Positions 35,248 through 47,165 of a stretch of 64,000 nt of DNA are shown here, one piece after another (positions within the stretch are counted from its first letter, which is position 1; the number at the start of each line of letters is the position of its first letter). Origin of the DNA: Ricinus communis (lineage: Eukaryota; Streptophyta; Magnoliopsida; Malpighiales; Euphorbiaceae); NCBI RefSeq assembly GCF_019578655.1, contig NC_063257.1:20894001-20958000 (forward strand). The letters are read 5' to 3'. The position numbers and the translations under genes are program-made. The notes under the pieces were generated by a model. It was not told where the DNA came from, searched no databases, and worked only from the letters and a program-made list of their open reading frames with translations.

Positions 35248-37298
35248 ATGTGAACTGATGAGTTATTTGGACTTACATTGTCAAGTATCTATTCTTTGCA
35301 AATGGATATGATAAGTAGTTTGACAAATCTGAGTTGTGTATAATTAGAAGTATATGATTTAAATTATTATTTTCTTATTATTAAATTGGCTTGTCTAAGT
35401 TTGTGAGATATGATACGGGTAAGTAAAAGCTCTAAGTAATATAATCTACTCTACTAGTTTTAGTTGCTAAGTAACCAGGATTTTTCATGACCAATATTAA
35501 TTTCCGCGTAAAAAAGACAATTAAGATTATGAGTATGTAAAACATCTTAATGTATGTTTTGTTAAATAACCAGGTACATTCATTATCTATATTTATATTT
35601 GCATAAAAGAATTTGATATCTCAATATAGCAAATAATCCCCCAAGTATCTAGATGAAAATCTAAAGGGTGTAAGTAAAAAGAAAAGAAAAAAAAAAAGAG
35701 CTTGAAAAGCAAATATATAAATGCTTATTGATCTCTTTTTTGTGAATGAAGGTTTTACCTTTTGAATAAGGTTATGATTATTTGGATTATGCATTTATAA
35801 TTGTATCATTTGATGATGAGTTAAACTATTTATTGTAAAACATGTATAGACGATAGATGCTTGAATCTTTTAATTAACAATGATTGAATTTATTTTCTTA
35901 AAAGAAAATTTTTATGATTAAATTTTCTTGAATTGACATAATCTTTGCATTAGTGAAATTCTTTTGAATAATATCTTTAAGTTGAGTATGAATATTTTTT
36001 ATTATTTTTATAAAGATTAATTCTTAAATTGCTATTTACTTAATGACAAGTAAATATTTAAATGTAGGAATATTTGATAGAATCTATATTTAGAGTATTT
36101 TAGTACTTTAATTGTATGTTATATTTATAAAATATGTTAAAAATACATGCCTATTACCTCATTTTAGTTTTGTTGTTCAATTTCAGGTATCATTATCCAA
36201 AAAGAAAAAATATGAGTTAAATACTAATAAATAAGCTTAAATAGGACTGCTGCCACCAAGACCTACAATTAAAGACGTGTGGACTACTAATTTTACTGGC
36301 CTAGCTGAATTATGCAAGACCCAAAGAGGGAATTAATTAAATTCTTTTGTAATTATGAACCATTATTAATTATTTACTTAAGTTAGAATAGTTAAATGTT
36401 GTAGGAGAAAACTTTGAGAAGTTTTATACTTGGAGAAGGACTCTATAAGAAAAATCTATATAAGTATTGGAGATTAGATATACAACTACATATACACATT
36501 CAGTCTGCATCTGCCCATTATTCTTCTCTCTACACTTCATCTTCTACAAACACTTTAGTTTAATTTTTTTATTATTTTTTTAAAATCTAAGAAGTTTTTC
36601 AAGAAGTGCAGAGTGAGGACCAATCATCTTCCTATTTTTCTAAATTTCAAAAAAGCTTTTATTTTCTGTTTTTATTTTGATGTCTTTCTATTTAATTACA
36701 ATAACCATTGGACTAAATATGTTAGACTAGTTTCTATAAGTGTTTAGTTTAACATTTTTACTTATATATGAACCTTATTATTTATTTAACGAATGATTTC
36801 TTTATATTCATATCTTTATTAGTTTGAGTTATTATTGTTATTCGACCACTATATCAATTTAATAATAATATTTGTTATGAAATTATTTTGGTTGAATGTA
36901 TTACAAACACCATCTTTACTTCAATCTATGCTGGTAAAATAAACTTTAGTTGCATCATTAGTTTGAGTAATTAAGAAAAAATACACATTGCTATCTCATT
37001 CATTAGATATAGGTTTAAGATAAAATAAAGGAATTACTAAATAATTGGCTAGACTAAATACTATTTTTATCATATAGTTTTTATACATCATAATCATTTT
37101 ATATTTATTTTATAGTTTATTATATTTGTTTTATGAATATTTCATTTTCTCAAAATACTGGCTTATAGTGTTTATATTTATTTTCAGTATTTTTGTGTGA
37201 TAGTTACTCTTTATAATAACGGCTCTGCAGTTCCTTGTGAAATCGACCTCGAGATGAACTTATCTTTACTATAGAAATAATTTGTACACTTACGAGTA
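35248..37298 (+). mobile_element. Second 3' end of the same Athila-type family (internal part plus LTR)
   Basis: 35248-36074 repeats the 3' internal region seen at 32892-33724, including GTGAACT..TGAG at its start and TTTGATAG at its end. The LTR starts at 36075 (TGATAGAATC) and follows the family sequence to about 37298 (TTACGAGTA), where the last 20 bases or so are missing. It is more diverged than the copy before it, so it is probably an older insertion rather than a tandem product. Confidence 0.8.
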
Positions 37299-39281
37299 GA
37301 TATTGATAGACTATGATAATAAAAGATTATAAATAAAAAAATAAAGAAAAGTTTGTTTAGAAAAAGAAAAGAAAAAACAAAGAAAAGAAGAAACAACAGA
37401 AAAAAAAAAAAGTTTAGATACATCTAGTTCCACTTTACTGCAATTAAGATTGCAGAAATGCACTTTCTCACCAATGCATATGACATATTTTGCATATTTT
37501 TAGTTAATAAATTATTTGGCACATATATTATCATGTGGTTGAAAAATTAATATATGATAATAGAGATAGAATATTAAAAGATTGTCAATAAAAAAATTAA
37601 AAATAAATCTATAGAAACAAAAAAATTACAATTTAAATACATTTTATTAATATATTGACTTGTTATAAGCTTTGGTATAATTAATTCCTACTTTGACAAA
37701 TATTAAGTTTAGAGTTTATTATTATTATTATTATTCTCGAATAATATATTATGGTAACTATCGTAGACGCTTTCGCAATATTTTGGCTATGGCATTAGTT
37801 AAGGATAGTATGTAGTTAATAATTATTTAATAAAAGTTTTGATTGAATGACTTTTTAGTATAAAAATTATAAAATAGTAGAATAAAAAAAATAATTTTTA
37901 AATATTAAAAAATAACTATTATATTATTATAAAATATATAAGAAAATTGTAATTATCCGTAGTCTATTTTCCATTATAAAATATGGAGCTGAAGCAACAA
38001 TTGCATACTGTAAACTACGTGTCCACAACTAAAATATAGCTAGAGTGTTTACACTCATGATTACTGGCTAATGTACAAGCTATGGTATTGGGGAGTTCAC
38101 TTTAGGGACGGCTCAAATACTAAAAAAAAAAAAAAAAAGGAAGAAGAAAGGTTTTCTTTTTGAGTAGAGCTAAAAACAATTACTTCTCTAAAGGGACTAA
38201 ATTGAAGAAATTAAAACACATTAAGAAAAATTGTAATTTTTGAAAACTAGAAGAGGGCCACGGCTCTCCCTAGTCCCTCTTCCTCTCCGCCTCTGATGAT
38301 ATGTGCATTTAATCATGATTAGTAAATAAAATATACAAGGTTAATTGTTAGTTCAACCATTTTGACGTCTGTGAAGCTACCTGGACCAAGCTTTTTTTCA
38401 ACAGAAAGAAGTCTAGTAGATAATATACAAGATCAAATGCTTACTTAGGTGTTGAAAATATTGGGTGTGGGACTGTGAGTTGAATTCTGGTGTAGGTTTG
38501 GTAGAGGAAGGAGAAAGGATGATGTGAAGTTAATCTCTGCATAAGCTAAAGATATGATCATTAATTAAATGTATAATTTCACAATTTGTACAGGTGCAAT
38601 TCTAATATTTTCTCCTTTTAAGAAAGAAATTTAAAATATCATTACGATATTCTATCATTATAAAATTTATTATTCAATAATAAATAATTAATCGATAAAA
38701 TTTTAATTACTTTATGAATTATATTTTTTATCTATTTAAATGATAAATAAATTTATATATAATTTTTAATTATTTATATAAAATAAAATTATATAAATAA
38801 ATTTTATATTTTAGAATAAATAGAAAACCTAAATAAACAAAAATAGTGTATTTTAGTAGTCAATAACTAAATATTTAATTATACTAATATATTATCAAAA
38901 TAAATATTAATTATTATAAATTTATAAGATATCATATATTCAGAATATATTGAAATAATTTCTCTAAAAGATAGTTGCTTTTAATTTATACGCGGATTAA
39001 AAATATAAATTTTTATTATCATTTTTCTAAATTATTTTTAATAAATATTTTATAAAATTTATAATTTTAAAATATAAAATATGAAAATTAATTAAAAATA
39101 AAATATGACAATAATAAAATATATAATTCATAATTATTTACTGAATTAATAATTAAAATAAATAGACTATAATTTAAACTGACCTACTAAAAAGGAAAAG
39201 AGGAGTATCATTTCTAGAAAATGATGTTATCAGCTTCAAAATCATCACTGCAGTCGGCTGACTCCTGGTATGTATTGATTT
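37299..39281. other. AT-rich intergenic DNA
   Basis: No gene recognised. A stretch at 38080-38296 ends in CCTCTCCGCCTCTG, which resembles a common plant hAT-type terminus, but no matching other end was found. Confidence 0.45.
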
Positions 39282-39841
39282 TAGACCTGTTCATGGGCCG
39301 GGCCTAGGCGGGTTCGGGCCGGATCTGACTGGGCTTGACTTTATTTTGAACAAGCCCGAGCCCGCCCAAGTCCGAGAATTTCTTAATATCTCTTAGCCCA
39401 AGTCCGAGTCCGAATTTTTTTAAAAAGTCCGGCCCGGTCCGGTCCGGCCCGACCAATTGTTAAACCTGTAAATACGGATCGGGTTTGGGCAGGTTCGGGT
39501 CGGGTTTGAGTTTAGTTTTATTTAAATATATTATTAATAACAATAAAATTATAAATAGAAATAATAGGTAGCTAAGTGGTATGTAGCATTTAATTATAAG
39601 TTGAAGGTCACAGGTTCGAATACTAGGTATGCCATTTTTTTTTCCTAATTAAACTAAACATCGGACTGGGCCGGGCCGGGCTTGAGTTTTTATGGAAATC
39701 CCAAGCCCGGTCCGAAAAATTTGGGCTTTTTATGGGTTCGGGCCGGGCCGGGCTTGTACACAAAAAGTACTATCCAAGCCTGGCCCGAAGAGTGCGGGCC
39801 TGGACGGACCGGTCGGGTATCCAGGCCCATGAACAGGTCTA
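39282..39841 (+). mobile_element. hAT-like MITE, copy 1, with tRNA-like interior
   Basis: 560 bp with inverted ends TAGACCTGTTCATGGGCC and GGCCCATGAACAGGTCTA (the right arm reads CAGGCCCATGAACAGGTCTA). It is flanked by an exact 8-bp duplication ATTGATTT (39274-39281 and 39842-39849). The 8-bp duplication and the TAGACCTG start fit the hAT superfamily. The arms are rich in GGGCCGGGC/CCCGGTCC and could fold back on each other over long stretches. There is no coding sequence. The centre holds the tRNA-like segment listed separately. Confidence 0.85.
39567..39643 (+). other. tRNA-like segment with A box, B box and T-run inside the MITE
   Basis: GGTAGCTAAGTGGT (A-box type, 39567-39580) and CAGGTTCGAATAC (B box, exact GGTTCGAATAC at 39613-39623) are spaced as in a tRNA gene. 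A run of nine T follows (39635-39643). That is the layout of an RNA polymerase III unit. It does not fold as a normal tRNA by eye and lacks a clear anticodon arm, so it is at best tRNA-derived. Confidence 0.55.
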
Positions 39842-40853
39842 ATTGATTTTGATCACCTTAAGCAATTATCAACTTAAACTTTCTGCTACAAGGACTACTA
39901 ACAAATTTTTGACTGAAAATCATAGCTAGTAAATAGGCGATTGGCTTCATAAGAGAAAAAAAATTAAAAATTACTAAAAATATTAAGAGGCAAAAATAGT
40001 TCTGAAAATTCTAAATTTCGACAATTTTTATTATTTTTACTGGAAAAAGAAATTTCAAGTACATATAATTCTTATAATTCGATATATCGATTAATTTTTT
40101 AACTGAAATCTATTGATGTAGTGTGTTCAAACAAGAAAATTTAAACTAATATAGAACTAATTATTATTATTATTATTGTTATTATGGCTTTTTCGAAATG
40201 ATGTTTCTTCACAGCAAACTTTCTCTTTCTATTAAAAGGTGAAGTTTTTTTAGAAGAAGAAGAAAAAAATAAAATTAAACAATGTAGAATACATGGCCAC
40301 GGTTCTCGTTACAAACACATCCATGGATATATTTATAATAACGATAACATTTATTTAACGAGCTTTTTTTTTCTTAATTCGGTATCTTTCTTTCAATATG
40401 GTATCTGACTATTTCCTCTTCAGATGATCTTAGGGGCGCATAGGGCCACATTATATTTTCTATATCAGTCTGGTACATTAAAAATTAAATCCTTATGATG
40501 CATCCTAAAAGGATAACAAAAGATAAGAGAATTTGTCTAGCAACTGCACTAACCCTCTTGGGTTTTTAATGAGTTCTTGATTAAGCATATAATCTTTCAA
40601 GCTCAAAGCATTATTTTTGATTGTAAGTTCTGATAACTCGATCAAAGAGATAAGCTATCAATAGAATTTTCTGGTCTGACCCGTTTTTTGGAGTACCTGA
40701 AACAATGGTTAGAAAGTGCCAGATAGAATTGTCTGGCCACTCACTCTGATGATAAAAGTAATTGTATAAGAGTGGTTTAATGTATATTAAGTGTATACAA
40801 TAGCATATACCTGGTATGTTGTGTCGTAGTTCCTTATATAAGGACTAAAGTGA
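39842..40853. other. AT-rich intergenic DNA
   Basis: No gene or transposon end recognised up to the LTR at 40854. Confidence 0.5.
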
Positions 40854-41595
40854 TGAGAACCCATGTAGCACAAGGAATCCTACTTCAACAAAGAATCCTA
40901 ATTCCACTAAAGATCTTAATCCAGCAAGGAGTCTTGATGACATCAAGAGTTCAAGCGACAAAAGGAATCCTATTTCCATTAGGAATCCTAATCCAATTAG
41001 GAGTCTTACCGAGATTCAACTTTGATTAATTGTATTTCATTCATGGATTAAAGCCCAACGTGAAGACATGAAGATCATATATGATTTATGTTGAATTCAA
41101 GCCCAAAAAGCCCAAATCCAAGGTCGAATATTCAAAGTCAAAGTCCAAGTCAAAAGAGGAGTTTTCTTTTAATAAGTCCAAGTCAAAATATGAGTTTTCT
41201 TTTCATTTACTTCAAGTTTTATTTATTTAGGAGTCTTGGCCGCATATCCTAGTCATTTTAGGATTAGGATTATTTTGTTTTAAACTCTATAAATAGAGCT
41301 ATGTAATTCGGCAAAAGCATATATCCTTTGATTGAATAAAAACCTTGTTTTTGCTTAAAGAGTTTCTTTGAGTGTTCTTGAGATTAAAGCTTATTGTTTA
41401 GGTTTTGATTTCACTTATACCTTAATTTAATTCTATTAACTTGTTAGTTTCTAGGATTAATTAAGTTCATCTCATTGTAGCTATTGATCTTATTTCTTTA
41501 TAAATAAGGGTGATAGTTCCGTAAATAACTTTTGGCAAACCTTATAAGTATTGATCTTGGCGTGTAATCTTCTCTTCCATAGAAGGTTTACATCA
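40854..41595 (+). repeat. LTR of a tRNA-Met-primed retroelement, long variant
   Basis: Starts TGAGAACCCATGTAGCAC and ends GGTTTACATCA, followed by the primer site TGGTATCAGAGC at 41598-41609. Length 742 bp. A TATA-like CTCTATAAATAG lies at about 41286-41297. Unlike the next two LTRs it lacks the duplicated first 87 bp and has about 200 bp more in its centre. Confidence 0.85.
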
Positions 41596-41813
41596 TTTGG
41601 TATCAGAGCTAGCTTACAAAGTTTGATTTCTCTTCATCTTATTCTCCTCGTCAATTTGTTTGGTTAAAGTCTTCGAGACGTTCTAGATAAATTGGTTTGT
41701 GATATCTTTATTTTGTTATTTCATTTCCTTTAGTTTGCTTGATCAAAGTCTTCGAGATGTTTCAATCAAATTAAGCTTTATGTGTTTTGTTCTTGTTTTA
41801 TTACAAAAAAAAA
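41596..41813 (+). mobile_element. Leader of the tRNA-Met-primed element, internal region deleted
   Basis: Begins with the primer site and runs through a leader similar to 42452-42730. It then stops in an A-run where the next LTR begins. Almost all of the internal region has been lost. Confidence 0.7.
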
Positions 41814-44536
41814 AGAGACCCCATGTAGCACAAGGAATTATACTTCAACAAAGAATCCTAATTCCACTAAAGATCCTAATCCAGCAAGGAGTCCCGATGA
41901 TGAGAACCCATGTAGCACAAGGAATCCTACTTCAACAAAGAATCCTAATTCCACTAAAGATCCTAATCCAGCAAGGAGTCCCGATGACATCTATTTAAGA
42001 GTTATTTGTTTCCTTATTTATTTAGGAATCTTGACCATATCTTATTCCCTCTCTTTAAGGAGTTATTTGTTTCCTTGTTGATTTAGGAATCTTGGCCGCA
42101 TATCTTAGTCATTCTAGGATTAGGATTATTTTGTTTTAAACTCTATAAATAGAGCTATGTAATTCAGCAAAAGCATATATCCTTTGATTGAATAAAAACC
42201 TTGTTTTTGCTTAAAGAGTTTCTTTGAGTGTTCTTGAGATTAAAGCTTATTGTTTAGGTTTTGATTTCACTTCTACCTTAATTTAATTCTATTAACTTGT
42301 TAGTTTCTAGGATTAATTAAGTTCATCTCATTATAGCTATTGATCTTATTTCTTTACAAACAAGGGTGATAGTTCTGCAAATAACTTTTGGCAAACCTTA
42401 TAAGTATTGATCTTGGCGTGTAATCTTCTCTTTCATAGAATGTTTACATCATTTGGTATCAGAGCTAGCTTACAAGGTTTGGTTACGTATCCTATTTGTT
42501 ATCTTTGTTGTTCTTCTACTCACATACTCTTTTTTTTTTCAGATTTCTCTTCATCTTATTCTCTTTGTTAATTTGTTTGGTTAAAGTCTTCGAGACGTTC
42601 TAGATAAATTGGTCTGTGATATCTTTATTTTATTATTTTGTTTCCTTTAGTTTGCTTGATCAAAGTCTTCGAGACGTTTCAATCAAATTAAGCTCTATGT
42701 GTTTTGTTCTTGTTTTGTTACAAAAAAAAAATCAATCCATTAGTTTCTTCTTCTTTGTGATTCGTTTTTCTTGTCTAGAGTATTTTCTTTTATTCAATTC
42801 GTCTTCTTTGCTATTCTTAGAGTCCAATTCATTCGTTCCTTTTGTTTCTTAAGTGTTAAATACATTGTTTATTCTATGTAAATCAAATCTGTCCTTTTTG
42901 TTTAATTTGTTTATCAAAATTAGTTCATCATTAATTCATCTTATTCTTGTGTGTTTTATTGTGTTTAGAGTTAATCTTGGTCATTAAGTCTAGTTTTGTT
43001 TACCTAGTTTGTGTTCTTGTATGTTCTAGATCTGATTCGTTGGTTCTTGAGTCGTTACAACTTTGGTTGTTAGGTATTTGATTATTTTAGCCTCTATAAG
43101 TGCCAAAGAGTAGAGATTGAGTGGTACAAGGAAAATGGTGAGCTCATTAGAGGGTAAAAGCCTAATTAAATGAAACACGAGAGTAAATGTCTTTACTTTG
43201 AGTGTTAAACACGTGCAATTGTGTGTAAGATATGTTTTGTCAGGAGGAGTTTGCTAGAGGACGTCGAGATCTTCTTTATCAATCTTATGATAGATTGTGG
43301 GGATGAAAGAATGATGATTATTATGAAAAGTGTTTGCAAAATTTTTATAATCCTAAACCTAAGCCAAAGAAGATAGAAAGACAATCACGTCAAGATTTCA
43401 TTGATGAATTTTCAAAGGATATAAAATCTTTAAGGAGTAGCCTTAAAAATAGTTTTGAAGATTTAAAGGGATTAGAGCATCTTGAAGATAAAGCTGAGTC
43501 TAAGCCATCTTTGAAACTAATATTGATGATATAGAAAAGATAAATTGCTCTACTGAAGTCAATGAAGATACAAAAAGCATAATGAATGAAGATGGTGAAA
43601 AGATAATAATTTGCAACTTTTGAGCGAAATCCAAGATGAAGAGATCATTATTGAAGATGAAGCAAAGTTGAGCTGGTGAAGGATGAAAATGTTTTACTTG
43701 ATGCCATTGAGCCAATTGAACATGTTGATTTTATTGGCATTGAAAGTATTATTTGTTCTAAAGTTCCTCTAATAACTTTTGTGAAAGATCTGCAGGTTGA
43801 TAATGAGTTAGTATTGTTCTTTGAGATTATATGTTTTCTTCTTTCATAATATTCGAGCAAGATTCGAGGATGAATCTTTTCAAAGAAAGGGGGAATAATG
43901 AGAACCCATGTAGCACAAGGAATCCTACTTTAACAAAGAATCCTAATTCCACTGAAGATCCTAATCCAGCAAGGAGACCTGATGATGAGAATCCATGTAG
44001 CACAAGGAATCCTACTTCAATAAAGAATCCTAATTCCACTAAAGATCCTAATCCAGCAAGGAGTCCTGATGACATCTATTTAGGAGTTATTTGTTTCTTT
44101 GTTTATTTAGGAATCATGACCATATCTTATTCCCTCTCTTTAAGGAGTTATTTGTTTCCTTGTTGATTTAGGAATCTTGGCTGCATATCCTAGTCATTCT
44201 AGGATTAGGATTATTTTATTTTAAACTCTATAAATAGAGCTATGTAATTCAGCAAAAGCATATATCCTTTGATTGAATAAAAACATTATTTTTGCTTAAA
44301 GAGTTTCTTTGAGTGTTCTTGAGATTAAAGCTTATTGTTTAGGTTTTGATTTCACTTCTACCTTAATTTAATTCTATTAACTTGTTAGTTTCTAGGATTA
44401 ATTAAGTTCATCTCATTATAGCTATTGATCTTATTTCTTTATAAATAAGGGTGATAGTTCCGCAAATAACTTTTGGCAAACCTTATAAGTAATGATCTTG
44501 GCGTGTAATCTTCTCTTCCATAAAAGGTTTACATCA
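41814..44536 (+). mobile_element. Small non-autonomous LTR retroelement (LTR, 1.4-kb interior, LTR)
   Basis: LTRs 41814-42451 and 43899-44536 are the same length (638 bp) and share a duplicated first 87 bp, so they form a pair. The primer site TGGTATCAGAGC lies at 42454-42465 and a polypurine tract AAGAAAGGGGGAATAA just before 43899. The interior of about 1,450 bp holds a broken reading frame but no RT, RNase H or integrase, so it needs enzymes from elsewhere. The first bases of the left LTR are damaged (AGAGACCCC for TGAGAACCC). No target duplication is visible, which fits the rearranged surroundings. Confidence 0.75.
43240..43880 (+). pseudogene. Broken reading frame inside the small LTR retroelement
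   Basis: The readable parts are EFARGRRDLLYQSYDRLWG, a Lys-rich stretch from QNFYNPKPKPKK to SLRSSLKNSF, and, after frame changes, DAIEPIEHVDFIGIES. Stops lie at about 43303, 43531 and 43620. The charged, helical composition and position between leader and polypurine tract resemble gag-like or 3' polyprotein pieces of plant retroelements, but no diagnostic motif is present. I cannot name it. Confidence 0.4.
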
Positions 44537-45174
44537 TTTCCTACTAGAAATAGGATTTCTTTTGTCGCTTGAACTCTTGATGTCATCAGGATTCCTTGCT
44601 GGATTAGGATCTTTACTAGAATTAGGATTCTTTGTTGAAGTAGGATTCCTTGTGCTACATGGGTTCTCATTATTAAACAAGGTTTTTATTCAATCAAAGG
44701 ATATATGCTTTTGAAGAATTACATAGCTCTCTATTTATAGAGTTTAAGACAAAATAGTCCTAATCCTAGAATGATTAGGATATGCTGCCAAGACTCCTAA
44801 ATAAACAAAACTTGAAGTAAAAGAAAAGAAAACTCCTATTTTAACTTGGACTTGTTAAAAGAAAACTCCTACTTTGACTTGGACTTTGACTTTGAATATT
44901 CAACCTTGGATTTGGGCTTTTTGGGCTTGAATTCAACATAAATCAGATCTGGTCTTTATGTCTTCATGTTAGGCTTTAATCTATGAATGAAATACAATTA
45001 ACCAAAGTTGAATCTCGGTAGGACTCCTAATTAGGATTAGGATTCCTAGTGGAAATATGATTCCTTTTGTCGCTTGAACTCTTGATGTCATCAGGACTCC
45101 TTGTTGGATTAGGATCTTGAATGAAATTAGGATTCTTTGTTGAAATAGGATTCCTTATGCTACATGGGTTCTCA
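44537..45174 (-). repeat. Two inverted, truncated LTR fragments of the same family
   Basis: On the minus strand one fragment starts TGAGAACCC at 45174 and runs to about 44673, following the long LTR variant (as at 40854) and breaking off after GATTGAATAAAAACCTTGTTT. A second starts at 44669 and is cut after about 130 bp at the end of the plus-strand LTR (44536/44537). The inverted pieces form a head-on arrangement with the plus-strand copies. Confidence 0.8.
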
Positions 45175-46060
45175 TCATAAAGGTATCCTTGTTCTACAAG
45201 GAGTAGAACTTTGTGGATGGAGGATGTCTTGATCATACTAGGATTAGTCTTTTTAGTTGTATAATAGGTCGGGTTAGACTCTTCAATTAAAGACCGATCA
45301 TGACTTGGTTTCTAAGACTTCTAATTTTATTTGGATCTAGACTTAGTCAACCCTGTCTTTCTCAAATATGATAGGTCGGCATACAATGCTTGGTTATCTT
45401 TGGTCCCTTCCTCTTGCCTGAGAGTATTTATGCTCGGTATAATCTATTTGCTCATACTCAATCATTCCAACCATGTAACGAGCTTGGTGCTTCTGAGTAA
45501 GTGGGATCAAAGGATATATATTCAAGCTTGATCGGAGTACAAGCAACAGGTATGCTCAATTGTGTAGTTTGAACTTCAAATGTTTGGTAGATGAGACACT
45601 TGTCATGCCTCTTGGCGTTTCATACGTCGCGTCCCTCATAATGGACACTACTTTTCATGTTAGTTTATTTTATTACCCTTCTATCCCCAGTCTCTAGAAT
45701 ATTCCTTCTAATATCTAAAGAATTTTTGTTATCTCTAATTTTCTATAATTCATCCATTTTTCTCTACCAAACACTTTCTTTTATTTATGCTATTACATAC
45801 TTGCTTTTCCTTTCTTTCGCTGTTTTTGTTGTTATCTGAATACTTTCAAGTTATTCTTTTTTTTCTTGCAAACTTCAATAATAAGTATTTCGTACTCTCT
45901 TCTTCTTATTTCGTACTCTTTTTCCTTCTTCTTCTTATAGGTCTTCTTCAGAGAGGGATGATGTTGATCATCAAAATGACCATCACCTTTATCCTTCAAA
46001 AATGAATTTGAGTCTTCTGTGCCTGGTCCAGAATAGGTATAAGATTCCTACAATTACGAT
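45175..46060. other. Intergenic DNA, probably part of an old retroelement
   Basis: No complete domain. Less AT-rich than its surroundings. It leads directly into the gag-like relic at 46061, so it may be the 5' part of that relic. Confidence 0.4.
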
Positions 46061-46456
46061 TTGAAAGAGTGCCCGAAAGATTTCATAGGAAACAATAGTC
46101 CTAACATTGGACATATCATCCTTTTCAAAAACCATCTTAAAGCTAGTCTTCGTCTTCCCTTAGATTTATTCATTAAGTCGGTCAGTCAATATATGAATGT
46201 CGTGATTGCGCAGCTTCATCCCAATTCTATCAGTATATTAGTAGCATTTAAACAAGTGTGCAAGAATTTTAAAATTGTAACTTCTCCTTATTTCTTTTTC
46301 CATTTTATCTTGTTGCTCGGGCATCCGAGTATTCGTTTATTTACCTTCGAGCTCGGTTTGGATGTAAGATCTTTAATGGACTTATTTCCTCTATTCATAA
46401 CTGGTGCGACTATTTTTTCTTGGTCGCCCATTCTTCTAAATTCTCCGACCTCCTGA
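46061..46456 (+). pseudogene. Plant gypsy-type transposon protein fragment (Transposase_28-like)
   Basis: An open frame of 131 codons with the pattern IILFKNHLKASLRLPLDLFI, then VVIAQLHPNSISILVAF. It matches the conserved core of the putative gypsy-type transposon domain (Pfam Transposase_28, recalled from memory), where the sequence is typically HLKAGLRLPLHPF followed by QLHPNAWR. This protein occurs as the first ORF of some Tat/Ogre-like retroelements. It is cut off at 46456, and the following 150 bases show further fragments in broken frames. Confidence 0.5.
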
Positions 46457-46636
46457 GAAGATGGCATGTTCCCCTTCTTAAAAAACATACCAAACTCACC
46501 TTAAAAGAGGATATTCTGAATAGGAACTCTGATGAGTGTAAGGAAGAAAGGGGTTCCTATTCTTATGTCTCCTTTAATTTCCTAATTTTTGGATGAGCTG
46601 TAAGCTCCTGAATAAGGAGCTGAGCTAGGTGCTAGC

Positions 46637-47165
46637 TAGACTTGTTCATGGGTCTGGGTACCCGCCCGGCCCGCCCAGGCCCGCACTCTTCGGGCCGGGC
46701 TTGGACAACAATTTTTGAGTACAAGCCCGGCCCGACATGAACTCACAAAAGCCCGTAATTCTCGGGCTGGGCTTGGGATTTATATAAAAACCCAAGCCCG
46801 GCCCGGCCTGGCCCGATGTCTAGTTTAGTTAGTAAAAAAAGGAAATGTCATACCTAGCACTTAAACCTGTGATCTTCAACTTATAATTAAGTGCCAATAC
46901 CACTTAGCTACCTATCATTTCTATTTATAGTTTTATTGTTATTAATAATATATTAATCAAAACAAAACCCTAAATCTAAATGTAACTACAATTTGGGACA
47001 GATTTAATAATTGGTCGGGCCGGGCTGGGCTTTTTAAAAAATTTCAAGCTCGGGCTTGGGCTTAGAGATATCAAAAAATTCTCGGGCGTGGGTGAGCTCG
47101 GGCTTGTCCAAAATCAAGTCAGGCCCGGCCCGAGCCCGCCCAGGCCCGGCCCATGAACAGGTCTA
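46637..47165 (-). mobile_element. hAT-like MITE, copy 2, with tRNA-like interior
   Basis: 529 bp with ends TAGACTTGTTCATGGG and CCCATGAACAGGTCTA, flanked by GTGCTAGC (46629-46636) and GTGCTAGG (47166-47173), an 8-bp duplication with one mismatch. The interior is the reverse complement of copy 1, so the insertion is in opposite orientation. The tRNA-like part lies at about 46834-46912 on the minus strand: the A-box core is kept (TAGCTAAGTGGT), the B box is altered (GGTTTAAGTGC), and seven T follow. Confidence 0.85.

Noticed and set aside
38080..38296. Possible hAT-type terminus CCTCTCCGCCTCTG
   Set aside because: Only one end was seen and no 8-bp duplication could be matched.
39567..39643. 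Functional tRNA gene
   Set aside because: Boxes are present but no clover-leaf with acceptor and anticodon stems could be drawn.
41699..42081. Open frames with repeats of TSTKNPNSTKDPNPARSPD
   Set aside because: Translation of the duplicated LTR ends; the repeats are DNA-level LTR sequence, not a protein.
43827..44166. Further repeat-rich open frames on both strands
   Set aside because: Also lie in LTR sequence of the TGAGAACCC family.
40854..45174. Regularly repeated AAGGAATCCTA / AATCCTAATCC words suggestive of a CRISPR-like array
   Set aside because: Eukaryotic context; the repeats are the duplicated ends of LTRs and have no uniform spacers.
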